Positions 36,574 to 46,920 of a stretch of DNA of 64,000 bases are shown in pieces. The number at the start of each line of letters is the position of its first letter. Position 1 is the first letter of the stretch. The position numbers were made by a program, and so were the translations under genes. The DNA is from Spodoptera frugiperda. Its lineage: Eukaryota; Arthropoda; Insecta; Lepidoptera; Noctuidae. Location: NCBI RefSeq assembly GCF_023101765.2, contig NC_064215.1, forward strand, positions 8,680,001-8,744,000, in the 5' to 3' direction. The notes below the pieces were generated by a model that saw only the letters and a list, made by a program, of their open reading frames with translations, was not told the origin of the DNA and searched no databases.

Positions 36574-36793
36574 GGAATACATAGAATGCGTAAAATGGCG
36601 AAATAATAAGAATTTTGTCCTATCGCGCAGAACTGAAAATTAGCTGAAATATTATTGTGTCATTATTAACATATGCTTCGGATAATAATTTTGATGTTAA
36701 GTACATAATGTTATTAGGAACTTGTCTCTACATAAACATATTGATTGACGTAAATACCTATAAAGCCTGTACATAATATACTTACCTAAGGTA

Positions 36794-37936
36794 AGCTAAC
36801 CAAATAAGGCCTACCTTATTTTTATTACCGCCTAGCTCGTAGGTTTAAAATGACAATGGGCTGATAATTTCAAAATCTTATATTTATTTATTAAACTTTG
36901 TAATAATGGAATCAAAATGGCTTTAGAAACAAAATTTACAATTTTATAAACACAAATAACTAAAGTGTCACTTTGGCCTTATTGGGAACCCTATGTCTTA
37001 ATAAGGCCTCAATAAAACTAGTAAGTATTCAACTTCTTAATTATAACAAAACTTTGTCAATGCTTATAATAAATGTAATGAGATCTTATTAATTAATTTT
37101 TGTCATTATACATCAGGCTAAACGAGTTTCTCATCATGTAATACCCAAGTAACATTTTTGAAGTCATCGGCACCCCAGCATCAGTCAAACGAATGAGAAT
37201 AACTTCTTGTTCTGTAGCCAATTTAGCGACCGACCTAGCTTTCGTGTAGTGGAAACCACTCTTTAGATGATGCGTACTTCTTTGGATGTTATATCTGGCT
37301 GCAGCAGCCTACCGGGTAAAACAGGGTGTATAAAATTCGAAGGGTGAATAGATACTATGAAGAATTTCCCGATATCCATTCACCCCTTTTCTGTATCTAT
37401 TCACCCCGTTTACCCCTTTCTACCATTTTAACAGCGTTTTCTATCTTTTGCAAAATATATTGGCTTTCTTTTTGACAGAAGCTGGTGATCCGTTTTCTTT
37501 GAAATTACTGAAAAACAACTATGCCGTAATAAAGCCTACACGTTTTTTTTGTAGGCTTTATTAGGGCATGGCACATAGGTAAACAAAACAACGATTATAT
37601 GAAATACACCGATATTATAGCTATTTCACTAATGTGAGGAGATGGCTAAATGTATAATTGTCATACAGGCAAAACACGGCACGTCGTATACTGATAAATA
37701 TAAAAATACTAACAGTTTACGCTACTCGAATTTTATAAAAACTAAAGTGCGCTCCACGTCGTGATTGTTTTCGTCTGTAGGTTCCAACATAATCGCGGCA
37801 CGGGTTGCTTGCTGTGCTCAAATTAGTTAAGTAATGTGCATGCACACTTCTACAAACTTTGGCGACCATTTGACATCGGGAAGAGGGAAATTTTCAAAAT
37901 AGGCTTTATTGGGGCATAGGCCTTATTTGGTTAGGG
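36794..37936. mobile_element. 1.14-kb non-autonomous DNA element with inverted ends
   Basis: The 18-bp sequence ctaaccaaataaggccta (36,796-36,813) occurs as its exact reverse complement at 37,917-37,934. TA dinucleotides sit just outside (36,792-36,793 and 37,937-37,938), so a TA target duplication is plausible. The interior repeats variants of AATAAGGCC/AATAAAGCC in both orientations, including the perfect stem aataaagcctaca / tgtaggctttatt near 37,530 and 'taggctttattggggcat' near the right end. A block at 37,340-37,415 carries several attcaccc motifs around a gggtgaatagatac / gtatctattcaccc stem. No long open frame exists, so it must rely on a transposase encoded elsewhere. I do not recognise the family. 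Confidence 0.65.
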
Positions 37937-39646
37937 TACTATATATTATGTATAAGCTGTATTTATACTCAACGTACATAAACGCAAGAGTAATAAGGTA
38001 TGTTATGAAAACGAAACAGGTTGCTGCGATGTAAAATTAATGACTCTTTAGTGGTTATCCCAACGTAATTAATTATGAAATAACTATACCTACAAATGAT
38101 TTGTCAATTTGTTACCAACTCTTGGTGCAAGCTCGCAATCAATTTTGTATTAAAGTTGGTTTTAAATGAAAGTTGTGACACGCGTATGATTGATGAAATG
38201 TATGGGATTTTGTAGAAAAGGTAGTTAAAGAAAGTTTTTTTTTGTTTTGTTTACGTAACATCGCAAGGTTTTTTGTATATTGTACCACTATCTGTTGGTT
38301 AGGTATGTTGTGAGATCTATGTAAGAGGTACCTACGACATTTTGTCCCTTATTTTTTATTCTACAGATGATCATCATCAAAAGTGAGTGAGAAAACCTGT
38401 CTCCTTTGTCTCTTGAACGAAAATATAAATTATTTTTAAAAATGAAAATCAGAAAAAAAATATATTTAAACAAGTGTTCTTTAAAAAAAAACAGAAATTA
38501 CCAGCCACTATTTTTATTTGGATGCCTCAAAAATATTTGAAATTCGAACAAAAGACTGACAGAAATAAGGCGCGGTACACACAATAGTTCACGTGCGTTT
38601 ATAATTTTGTCTCATTAGTATTGGCCTCTCGACCGCTTCGTGTTAACCTATGGCCACCTGTATGAGTATTGTTTTCTTCTTAACGTGCGACATGGAGAGA
38701 ATGGAACATTAAAGATAGATTGTCTGACTAGTCGGTGTGTGACTGTGAAACAAGAAATCTTGCTTTGGTTCAATTTCTGGTACATACAACGTATTTCCCT
38801 TTTGGGGATTCAGCGATGATACGTTTTGATTTATGCTTGTAGTTGTAGCAACTTTCTTCATACTGAAATTCGAAATTGAAATCGGCACTTAAAATTACAA
38901 TTACAATCAAGATGCGATGAGAATTAGATAGACAAAAAAAACAATGCATAATATCTATTCCACCCAACAATTGCATGCCCCAGTCGCCAGTGAACAATAA
39001 GCCTTAAAATACCATAGAGCACGGCTCATAAAAACTTATTGTAGACATGTCAATTGATTTTTTTTACTGGCAATCACTTTCTTGATATTGTTTTGTGGAA
39101 TTAGTTGCCATATCCAACGGACTACTCTCATTGTAAGCCCCCACCGTTATGTAAGCTTGAGAACTGAGTTCTCTCTGACTCTCTGAGCCCATTGTGACAT
39201 GGGAACATGAGCTTTCTACTCAACTATGTAAAAAAGAGCAGTTTTGTCGATGACTGGATCACTCAGCCAGCGATGTTGTTATGTTTTTCTTTTTTTAATT
39301 ATATACTCTTACACATATTATGTAGTTTTTGTCAAGATATTACGTGACAATGGAAAGTGGGTTTTTAAAAGGTAATAATAAGACAATCCCTTTATTTTAT
39401 TTTTTTCTTTGAAGATACATCGTTCGGTTTTGTTGACATTGACATTTCGAAATTAATTCTAATCGATGATTATCTAATTTAAATGCTTCCTAACAGCGTG
39501 TTATTAACTTTATTTAATTTTGATGAACTGAACTAAAATATTTACTAACCGAAATGTCAAGTATGAGTCATGATCGGATCAAATTAAGCATTAAATTTAG
39601 TACCTACATACGTAAGCAGTTCATCCGTTAATTTCTACATCAATAC
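37937..39646. other. AT-rich noncoding stretch
   Basis: No shared repeat, and no gene above chance. Confidence 0.5.
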
Positions 39647-40034
39647 GTAAGTGAGGTTACCGGGAGGCCCAATTACCGCCCATCCCAATCTCGATTCCCC
39701 AACAACCCTTCAATTCCTAACCAAAAGGCTGCACGGTGGCTGGGCAACTGGCTGCCGCGCAACGGGTAGCGGGTTCGATTCCCGGCCACGGAGCAACCTT
39801 TGTGAGATCCACAAATTGTTGTTTCGGGTCTGGGTGTCATGTCTATATGAACTTGTATGTTTGTAAACGCACCCACGATAACAGGAGAAAATCCTAATGT
39901 GGGGCAACGTTTCCACAATAAAGAAAAAAGAAAAGGCAACGGCAACGTATTTGCAATGCCTCTGGTGATTTCGGTGTCTATGGGCGGCGGCGATTGCTTG
40001 CCCTCAGATGATCCGTCAACTCGTTTACCAGCTT
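39647..40034 (+). mobile_element. dispersed repeat family B, copy B3, interrupted by a SINE
   Basis: The left part (39,647-39,729) contains 'gtgaggttaccgggaggccc' and 'ccccaacaacccttcaattc'. The right part (from 39,931) resumes with 'aaggcaacggcaacg', 'tgcctctggtgatttcgg' and 'gggcggcggcgattgcttgc'. The break falls exactly inside the AAAAGGC of the intact B copies. Confidence 0.9.
39730..39930 (+). mobile_element. tRNA-derived SINE, copy 3 (best preserved), nested in B3
   Basis: The A box 'tggctgggcaactgg' (39,737-39,751) and B box 'ggttcgattcc' (39,772-39,782) are 20 bases apart, as in tRNA genes. The body is 'gatccacaaattgttgtttc', 'gggtctgggtgtcatgtc', 'gtaaacgcacccacg', 'atcctaatgtggggcaac', with an AAAGAAAAAAG-like tail. 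The 7-bp aaaaggc is duplicated at 39,723-39,729 and 39,931-39,937. Open frames crossing this area on both strands are repeat artefacts. Confidence 0.92.
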
Positions 40035-40552
40035 ATACCACAAAAAAACAATCTTTAGAAAATAACAAGTGTAACCAATAATGATAGATATGTTAAAACC
40101 CATTACAAATTCGCCACCATAAAGTTTGCTTTACACACGCAACGGTACTAAACACACAAAATCCCCCGAGGCGAAACACGCTGTATTTCATTAAACTGGA
40201 ACCACAAACATGTTCGAACATACCGAACACAATTAAGAAACACCTGAACATACACTCGTATGAAACATTCCATTTGATACACAAAATGTTGCGTAAAATC
40301 AACCATGTCCAATATTCGAGCCTCTCGAATAAATACAGGATTTGTACACGAAGTCACGTGTAGAAGCTACTACACTGATTTACGAAACTAACCCTTGATG
40401 GTGTAGAATAAGGTGTAAAGTAAAACGGGAAAGGGTTGAAGATTGTCACACAGGATTGTGAATTAAGAACAGATACGAGAATTACAAACAAACCCCCTAA
40501 ACCTAAACATTTTCCAAGATTATGATAGCACGTAGTGATTTTGTTCAAAAAG
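40035..40552. other. noncoding stretch
   Basis: Overlapping chance frames on the minus strand (40,093-40,357 and 40,354-40,596) show no recognisable domain. Confidence 0.45.
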
Positions 40553-40619
40553 AACCGGTATAAACTGGCTGTCAAATCTGAAGAAAGATCACACAAAAAG
40601 AGACCATAATAAACTGGAT
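40553..40619 (+). mobile_element. hairpin element family D, copy D4 (core only)
   Basis: 'accggtataaactggctgtc', 'gaagaaagatcacacaaaaa', 'gagaccataataaactgg'. It begins and ends with the inverted CCGGTATA / TAAACTGG motif but lacks the longer flanking arms. Confidence 0.75.
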
Positions 40620-40752
40620 GGGTTATCCGAAAACAATAATTGAATTTGGGATATACCTACTACGTATACTACTTTGCTACATATAAATTATTTTAATCGA
40701 TTCTGGATTTTTGGTCCTTACATATTTGGCCATAATTATTTTTCTTTACAGT

Positions 40753-40872
40753 ATACTCACTGTCAGAAACTTAGTATTTCTCCAATAAGTAGAGGGCGCT
40801 CTACAGTCGACACTAGCTTACCAACCATTGGAAGGCAAATATACGTATATAAACCTTCAGGGTATAAAACAT
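40753..40872 (+). CDS. possible terminal exon, unrecognised
   Basis: A good acceptor (attatttttctttacag) is followed by about 40 codons to a stop: SRGRSTVDTSLPTIGRQIYV and then YKPSGYKT. One base out of frame, the reading continues as KCYSYDQEHFNNHNNF. Its Asn-rich end vaguely resembles that of the 30.3-kb candidate. No domain is recognised. Confidence 0.15.
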
Positions 40873-40873
40873 A

Positions 40874-41276
40874 AGTGTTATTCTTATGACCAAGAACATT
40901 TTAATAATCATAATAATTTTATAATGACGTCAAGTATGCTATGCTATTAAGCGATGAGCTCAGTGAAATCAATGATCAAAATAACTTGCAAGATCATATA
41001 GTACAAACACGATTCGATCAAGTTTCTTCACTGACATTGAAAATACGTATTTACAAACACGATAAACAGGTATACATAGTTTCCTTATATATGAAATAAC
41101 CTAGTAAAATGTTAGACTACCTAAGATTTTATTTGAATATATCCAAAATGGCGACTGTCATGTGACTGTTATTTTGTTGCTAATAACTGGAAAGCTGTTA
41201 ACGGTTCTTTAATATTATTTAAACATTAATAATGTATAATAATTTAAACACTGAACAAATATTGTAAAGTACATTA
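40874..41276. other. noncoding stretch
   Basis: No feature recognised beyond an isolated ccaaaatggcgac near 41,146. Confidence 0.45.
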
Positions 41277-41494
41277 CAGTCGAATCTTATTAATTTGAAA
41301 CTGGAGGGATTTTTACAATATTTCAAATTACCGAATGTTCGTGTTGCCGATAAGTTCAAATTGACAAGCCATTGGTTCACGTAGAATTTTTTTTTTATTC
41401 AAATTACCATGTGTTTCGAAATATAAAGAGATTTTCTTGGGACCTCGTGATAACTTCGAATTATAGAGAAGTTTGAATTAACGAAAGTCGACTG
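41277..41494. mobile_element. pogo/Tigger-type MITE (218 bp)
   Basis: The ends are CAGTCGAATCTTATTAATTT and, reversed, CAGTCGACTTTCGTTAATTC. The element is flanked by TA on both sides (41,275-41,276 and 41,495-41,496). CAGT termini with an AATT/TCGAA-rich terminal repeat and a TA target duplication are the marks of pogo/Tigger elements. The interior ('gcaaattaccgaatg'-like and 'tcaaattaccatgtgtttcg') is AT-rich and noncoding. Confidence 0.82.
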
Positions 41495-41497
41495 TAT

Positions 41498-41878
41498 TTA
41501 CCTACATTGCAACATAATCTGTAATAAAACCACCTTCTTTTTCTTTTCTAAACGTAAATGCCTACGCACAATATGTGAACATTGTATCCATTTAATCATG
41601 AAGCGAATGCTTGCATTACTTTTGCCAATTAGATACGTATCGCTTCTAAAATCTATGTAATAGACAATCAATATTTCGAATTCCAACATTCTTAGGGACA
41701 TCCGAAGACATTGTTGACATTTCGTCACGTATCTCTTAAATTTAAGATGGCCGCTGCATCGTCTGTCATCTGTCATCTTATTGCGTTTTGTTACATGTTG
41801 AAAATCACGCGCGCTATGATAACGTGTTGGTATGCAAAGAATTGGCTTCCGTGCATGCTGACAAATTAATCGTCGCAT
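41498..41878 (-). CDS. longest open frame of the window (126 codons), unrecognised
   Basis: It reads MRRLICQHARKPILCIPTRY at the start and ends in a basic stretch (RRHLRLEKKKKVV). It begins within a slightly CpG-rich segment and ends at the Tigger MITE. The opposite strand has an overlapping small frame (MAAASSVICHLIAFCYMLKI) from aagATGGCCGCTGC. No domain, splice site or codon bias supports either, so chance is likely. Confidence 0.12.
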   Translation of the reverse strand: MRRLICQHARKPILCIPTRYHSARDFQHVTKRNKMTDDRRCSGHLKFKRYVTKCQQCLRMSLRMLEFEILIVYYIDFRSDTYLIGKSNASIRFMIKWIQCSHIVRRHLRLEKKKKVVLLQIMLQCR

Positions 41879-42405
41879 TTGAAATGTCTTACAGTAACTA
41901 ATACATTGGCTTTTTAATGTAATTATTGCTAATAAACATTACACTAATGCGTTACTAGTAGTAAATGTAGTTTAAATCCAAGTATTGTGTCTTCCTATTC
42001 CTCGATAATAAAATGTCTTGAATCATCAACTGGTTTCACAAGACACGTTTTAAAAGGTTATACAGAATAATACAGCACAAAAAGTATTATTTTTCTTGCA
42101 AATTCTTATAGAACTTGATAATAGGTATAACATTCAATGATAATAATATTATTAAAAAAAAACATATAGCGTTGAATTATTGACTTGCTTTCAAATATTT
42201 TAAGCATGACAACACTATGTATGATGCACTACAGAAATAGAAGGATAAATAAGTATCTGTTAGTAAATAAAAATCTATGTAGGTATTGGTTAATCCAGCA
42301 AAACAAAAATAAGCCACAATAACTAGGCGTCTGTCAATTTAAAAACCATAATATCATCAGATGAAGTAAGTAGGTATCCATTTATATACTTCAAAGAATA
42401 TAAAG
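41879..42405. other. AT-rich noncoding stretch
   Basis: Nothing recognised. Confidence 0.5.
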
Positions 42406-42805
42406 AGGTTCAAAATTATCTGCCACGGCTTTAATGGGAGGTAGTATTGTGTTTGAAGATTACAATAGTGAAAACAAATAATTATTGATAATGAGTGTCT
42501 ATTTTTTTTTAAATAACATACGAGTATACAGTATAACATACGAGTATACAGAGTAATAAACATACGAGTTTGGTATGAAAGAACTATCTCTATCATTGTC
42601 TGTCGCATACGAAGCGATGCAGAGTGCGTATTTGTGAACCACTTTATGCAGAGTAGAGTCAATGTTTATTTAACTTCTTTATGCTTTTTGAAATTGAATT
42701 AACTGGTGCGGCAATTTGGTCCGGAGTACGAAATTTCTTCACTATTGTAATCTTCAAACATAACACTACCTCCCATTAAAGCCGTGGCCTATAATTTTAG
42801 AACAC
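42406..42805. mobile_element. 400-bp foldback element with about 65-bp inverted repeats
   Basis: The 51-bp arm at 42,422-42,472 (gccacggctttaatgggagg, 'tagtattgtgtttgaagatt', 'acaatagtgaa') recurs as its reverse complement at 42,738-42,788 with two differences. The match continues outward through 'aaaattat'. Between the arms lie about 265 bp, including a short tandem (acatacgagtatacag, nearly three times, 42,513-42,573). No protein of note is encoded. It looks like a foldback or TIR-rich non-autonomous transposon. I do not know the family. Confidence 0.75.
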
Positions 42806-43499
42806 CTAAATGTATAAAATTTATAGTTTAATAATTTTATTATCTTTTAGCATTAGCTGTAATATAATAATAAAATGTGCATTCGTGTCATGTTGTCGTA
42901 AACAATAACACAAAAGTGTGTATAATTAAACTTTATTAAGATGTTATTAGCCTGCGATGCCAACCATTGTTAGATCTTCATTTTTATTATTTTTAATTCT
43001 ACGCCAAGATCTTAAAGATACAAGGACGTTGGTATTATATCCACTAGTCAGTAAATCTTTTTTTATATGAGACTTCTGTATAGTCAAACCAAATTATTTT
43101 GTATACAGGTAAAAAATATAGATTGATTAAGTACCTATAAAGACAATAGCTATTGTGATACTATTTTCCATTTTTAATGTTTTTTGATAAACCCTAATCT
43201 TTTATCAACTACTACTACTAAATCGACTGATCTACGACTGACTCTAATCGCTTAAGTAATAACAAGGTGCCTCATTTTTAAATAGATTTTCAAGAAAAAG
43301 CAAGAAACTGACAAGTTTAACATGCTAGAGTGTTCATCATATAGCCTCTGCACTTCAACTAAATATTATCAACACTTCTATACAAGACATTTACTATTCT
43401 ACAACCCCACACGTAGAGAATAAAACCTCCATAGACAATAAAATAAAGTTTCCAACGTACTTATAGACAACAACTTTCATTGGCTATTTAACCAAATTT
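42806..43499. other. AT-rich noncoding stretch
   Basis: Nothing recognised. Confidence 0.5.
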
Positions 43500-43645
43500 A
43501 ATCCGCGCATTATGTCGTTTTCCCGCGCTTTCTATTCTAGTCCCGGTCGTGATGCGTATGCGCATACTACAGCGATCGATTTTACGCGCGACAGGTGTGT
43601 GTTTACGATTACCTTTGAATGTTTTATCGGTAAACGTTGAACGTA
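43500..43645. promoter_or_regulatory. CpG-dense patch in AT-rich DNA
   Basis: 'atccgcgcattatgtcgttt', 'tcccgcgctttc', 'gtcccggtcgtgatgcg', 'cagcgatcgattttacgcgc' hold far more CpG than the flanks. It includes the perfect palindrome gtatgcgcatac (43,556-43,567). An inverted CCAAT box (attggc) and a TATTTAA lie just before it at about 43,478-43,488. It could be a promoter or enhancer. No transcript evidence is visible. Confidence 0.25.
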
Positions 43646-43960
43646 TCGATTTCTGGAAGTAAATTGAGTATACTATTGTCTATTGTTCTTATTTTATTTT
43701 AGATTCATTCGAAATTCGACTCTCAGTTTTTAATCAAAAGGTATTTATTATAAAAATCCATAAAATCAAATGTCTCCTATCTCAATAACCTTGTATGCCT
43801 AAAAAAACAAATATGGAACCTGTTTGATTTTTGAATTGGCTATTAAAATATCATAATTAGAACTTGTTTCCTCCATTAGATAAAAAAGACATGCTCATAC
43901 CTAAATCGTTTTGACTACCTACTTACCTAGATTTTTTGCACACTTGACATTTAGAACCTC

Positions 43961-44045
43961 TTTTTTTGAAGAGGGAAAATCATTCAATAATTTTTCCCGT
44001 CTCAGACAAGGTGAGAGGGAGTGTCAGACTCGTACTGCTCCTACC
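43961..44045 (-). mobile_element. short retroposon family A, copy A6 (5'-truncated)
   Basis: 'gagggaaaatcattcaataa', 'cagacaaggtgagaggga', 'gtgtcagactcgtactg', then an abrupt jump to 'ctcctacc'. About 25 bp (the TAAAAACCACC block) is deleted and the rest is missing. Confidence 0.75.
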
Positions 44046-44954
44046 TAAACTTTCGCATTTATAATATAAGTAAGATGCCAATTTGTTAGTATTTAATAGT
44101 AATGATTTGATTGCTAACACGATTAAATGTCTGTAATACTAGCGAAATCCTAAATGTCAAATATTTCATGTAGTTGTAGCTCTCTCAATACATAGGTAAT
44201 GATAGGTACTTACAAAATTACATACGTTAAGTAGGTAATTGGCAATTGGTAAACTGCTAATTCATGTCTGTCTAGGTTTCTAAATAAAATTTTAGTGTTG
44301 ACATGAAAGACCGTAAGGTAAAGACAGATGTATACCTACTGAAATAATTTAGATGAAATTTCTAACCTAACGAACCAAAACCTGAACACATAGTTTTTAC
44401 CCACACAATATCGTGAATATCGACGTCAGAAGAAACAAAACAATTAACAAAAAGTTAATAATATTTATTTTGCCATGACGTATCCACACTATTAAAAGAA
44501 AAACGTGATTGTTTCCTTTTACGTCTTTAAATTATAGGTGTTTTCAAGTCTAGAAATTATAATCAAGAAGTGTCATTTTGCAGTAAGTGCCACTGCTATA
44601 GGATTAAATCTAAATAAAAGTCAAAGTTCAATACAAAACTATTAATTACGTATTTACTTACAGTTAACGTACGTACGCAGATCAACTTACACACAATCTG
44701 TCAATTTTATTCAAAGGATTTTCGACTTTATGTCATCAATATAATAAGATTGAAAATGTCATAAAGAACTTCGTATATACTTATATTGCGCTGTCATCAC
44801 CTTAACTATAACTCCATTGAATAACAATTTTACATACTAAGACCTGTTTATTTACAGTTCATGGCTTCCTTACAAGCTTTACATACATATAAGGAAAATG
44901 TACAGGTAATAACTAATACCAGTATATAATTATGTAAAGCGATAGAGGAGCTGA
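44046..44954. other. AT-rich noncoding stretch
   Basis: Nothing recognised. Confidence 0.5.
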
Positions 44955-45072
44955 AAGGTGGTCGACTCTATTGGTACGGTACGTAAATAGAAGGGATGAA
45001 AATCATGAGACTAACCGAATGCTTAGTATCGATGTGGAAGGATGGAAAACCAGAGGACGAAATCAAATAAAG
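44955..45072 (+). pseudogene. C-terminal fragment of a non-LTR retrotransposon ORF2
   Basis: LYWYG, then (after a one-base frame change) NRRDENHETNRMLSIDVEGW and KTRGRNQIKKKYQ before a stop. This matches the very common LINE ORF2 C-terminal pattern WxGHVxRRDE...R...DV(D/E)G.R.RGRPKKRW. The fragment is severely 5'-truncated, frameshifted and dead. Only 20 bp separates it from family A scrap A7. Confidence 0.7.
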
Positions 45073-45090
45073 AAAAAATATCAATAGACT

Positions 45091-45142
45091 CACTTTGAGC
45101 CGGGGCCCTGGTAACCTATTAACCACAGCTTAGGAGTCCGAA
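45091..45142 (-). mobile_element. short retroposon family A, fragment A7
   Basis: 'ctttgagccggggccctggt', 'aacctattaaccacagctta' matches the 5' third of the reversed family A consensus. The rest is absent. Confidence 0.65.
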
Positions 45143-46739
45143 ATAAGTCATAATACAAAAAAATACTTAGACCTAATTGAAAATAAAATGTATAAAATAA
45201 ACAAACAAACAGTCAAGTCACGTGCAACAAACTAGAGCAAACATTAAAACGTTACTCCAATAATCTAATGACACATTAGAATGACACCTGCGATTAATTT
45301 ATTACCAGAATGACATAAAAATTAAATCTGCTCTAGAACTGTCAATTCATAGAACACAGGTGATACAAAAAGCTTCAATGCGAGACATTTCGAAAGTGAC
45401 TGACATTGAGCATGAAATGTCAATTTTGTAGCGGTCACACTGGTCAAATGTCACGTTACATAAATATAGTAACAAAAAACAAACTGGGCTAGGTCAGAAT
45501 GCGTTATATGATACGCATAATACGCCGTGACGTATGCAATTTTACTAAATAATGCATATGTAGAATTGATTAACTTTTGAAAGTTTTTTTTTATTATATT
45601 TGATGCTTCCTAATCTTGTATTAAGGCTAAATTTCCCTTCAAAGATTGATATTAAGTAACACTATATTTGGTATTGTCTCAAAAACGTTTAAAAACTAAC
45701 TTAATCTCGCTTTCCAAACTCATTAAACGCATTTGGAACTTCGACAAAAATACGTGGGTGAAATTAACGCTTCAACCTACGTAGGTAAAACAAAACGTGA
45801 AGTTAAAACAAGGTTTGAAATAAAAGTAAAAACGAGGTATTTAGGTGCAATCGAACGAAAGTCAAATACCTTCACGTCTATAAATGGCGTCAGAGATGAA
45901 ACAAAGACATTTTTCTAACAAGAAACAAACATTGGACATGAAAAAGTTAAACAAAACGTAAATGGTGGAGAAAGTGGTGTCTTCCTATTCTCACAACGAC
46001 TAATCATTAGAGGAAACTGCTTATACGTAGGCAGTGTACTTATAGACACACATACAAAGATGGTAGGTAAAGATATACCTAGTTGTAAAGACAAAGATTC
46101 GTGAAACAATGTTTTGTTGCTTGAAAAGTAACACAAAGGTATCCTACGCTGCGATACTTTGGATGGATTCAATGAAATCTTAAATATTATTGTCTCTAAT
46201 TCATTTGGTAGTTTATGTTTTTCTATTGATTTATATAGCTTGTCTACAGTTTTTGTCCGTTTTTTTTTTCAAAATACTCCGTCTTATATCTTCCCCAAAA
46301 AAGAAAGTTTTATGTCTAAGTTTACAGTAATCTAGTTCTGTCGTGTAATGAACACAATACTTTTATATTTATAACACTATCAATAGGCTTAATTAACAAA
46401 CCTTATTACAACTTCTCGAATAAGGTTATTACCTTATTACAATACTCTGACACAATATTTACACAAACACAGATTACGACTTCATTGCTATCACAAAAAT
46501 ATTTGAACGGCCTTCGAAAATTACGCGACAAACCGATACAGCGACTAAAGTTGCGACAAACTTGCAAACTGGTCGCTAGTGATCTCGATTTTGGTGAGGA
46601 CATTTTTTATAGGCATAATTTTAATAAAATTGTTGCATAAAAATATTGTTATGTACCTTTAATACCTAGGCTAGGCACAAACATAGTTGTTACTCTCTAA
46701 TTGCTTGTATACTACTTCGTATATTTTTTATTACCAAAG
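45143..46739. other. noncoding stretch
   Basis: The 61-codon frame at 45,733-45,918 contains STYVGKTKREVKTRFE, faintly like a GIY-YIG motif, but without the rest of the domain. No gene is called. Confidence 0.4.
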
Positions 46740-46920
46740 TACCCCTGCTTCGCTTGGGTGCAATGGTGATATATCATGCAAGTATTATACATATAAACCT
46801 TCCCTTAAAACTCTATCTATTAAAAAAACTGCGTCAAAATCCGTTGCGTAGTTTTAAAGATTTAAGCATACAAAGGGACATAGGGACAGAGAAAGCGATT
46901 TTGTTTTATACTATGTATGT
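46740..46920 (-). mobile_element. Helitron-like non-autonomous repeat
   Basis: On the minus strand: 'acatagtataaaacaaaatc', 'tgtccctatgtccctttgta', 'ctacgcaacggattttgacg', 'aatagatagagtttta', ending 'cacccaagcgaagcaggggt'. The 'actacgcaacggattttga' phrase and the GAAGC-GGGG hairpin close to the end are typical of a lepidopteran non-autonomous family as I remember it. The terminal tetranucleotide is degraded here. Confidence 0.65.

Noticed and set aside
39651..40081. Cluster of overlapping ORFs on both strands
   Set aside because: They lie entirely within the B3/SINE composite and are repeat artefacts.
42357..42662. 101-codon minus-strand ORF
   Set aside because: It lies across the arm and loop of the foldback element, and its composition reflects AT-rich repeat sequence.
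45733..45918. Possible GIY-YIG nuclease motif (STYVGKTKREVKTRF) of a Penelope-type element
   Set aside because: Only one short motif fits. The following residues do not continue the domain, and no reverse transcriptase is found nearby.
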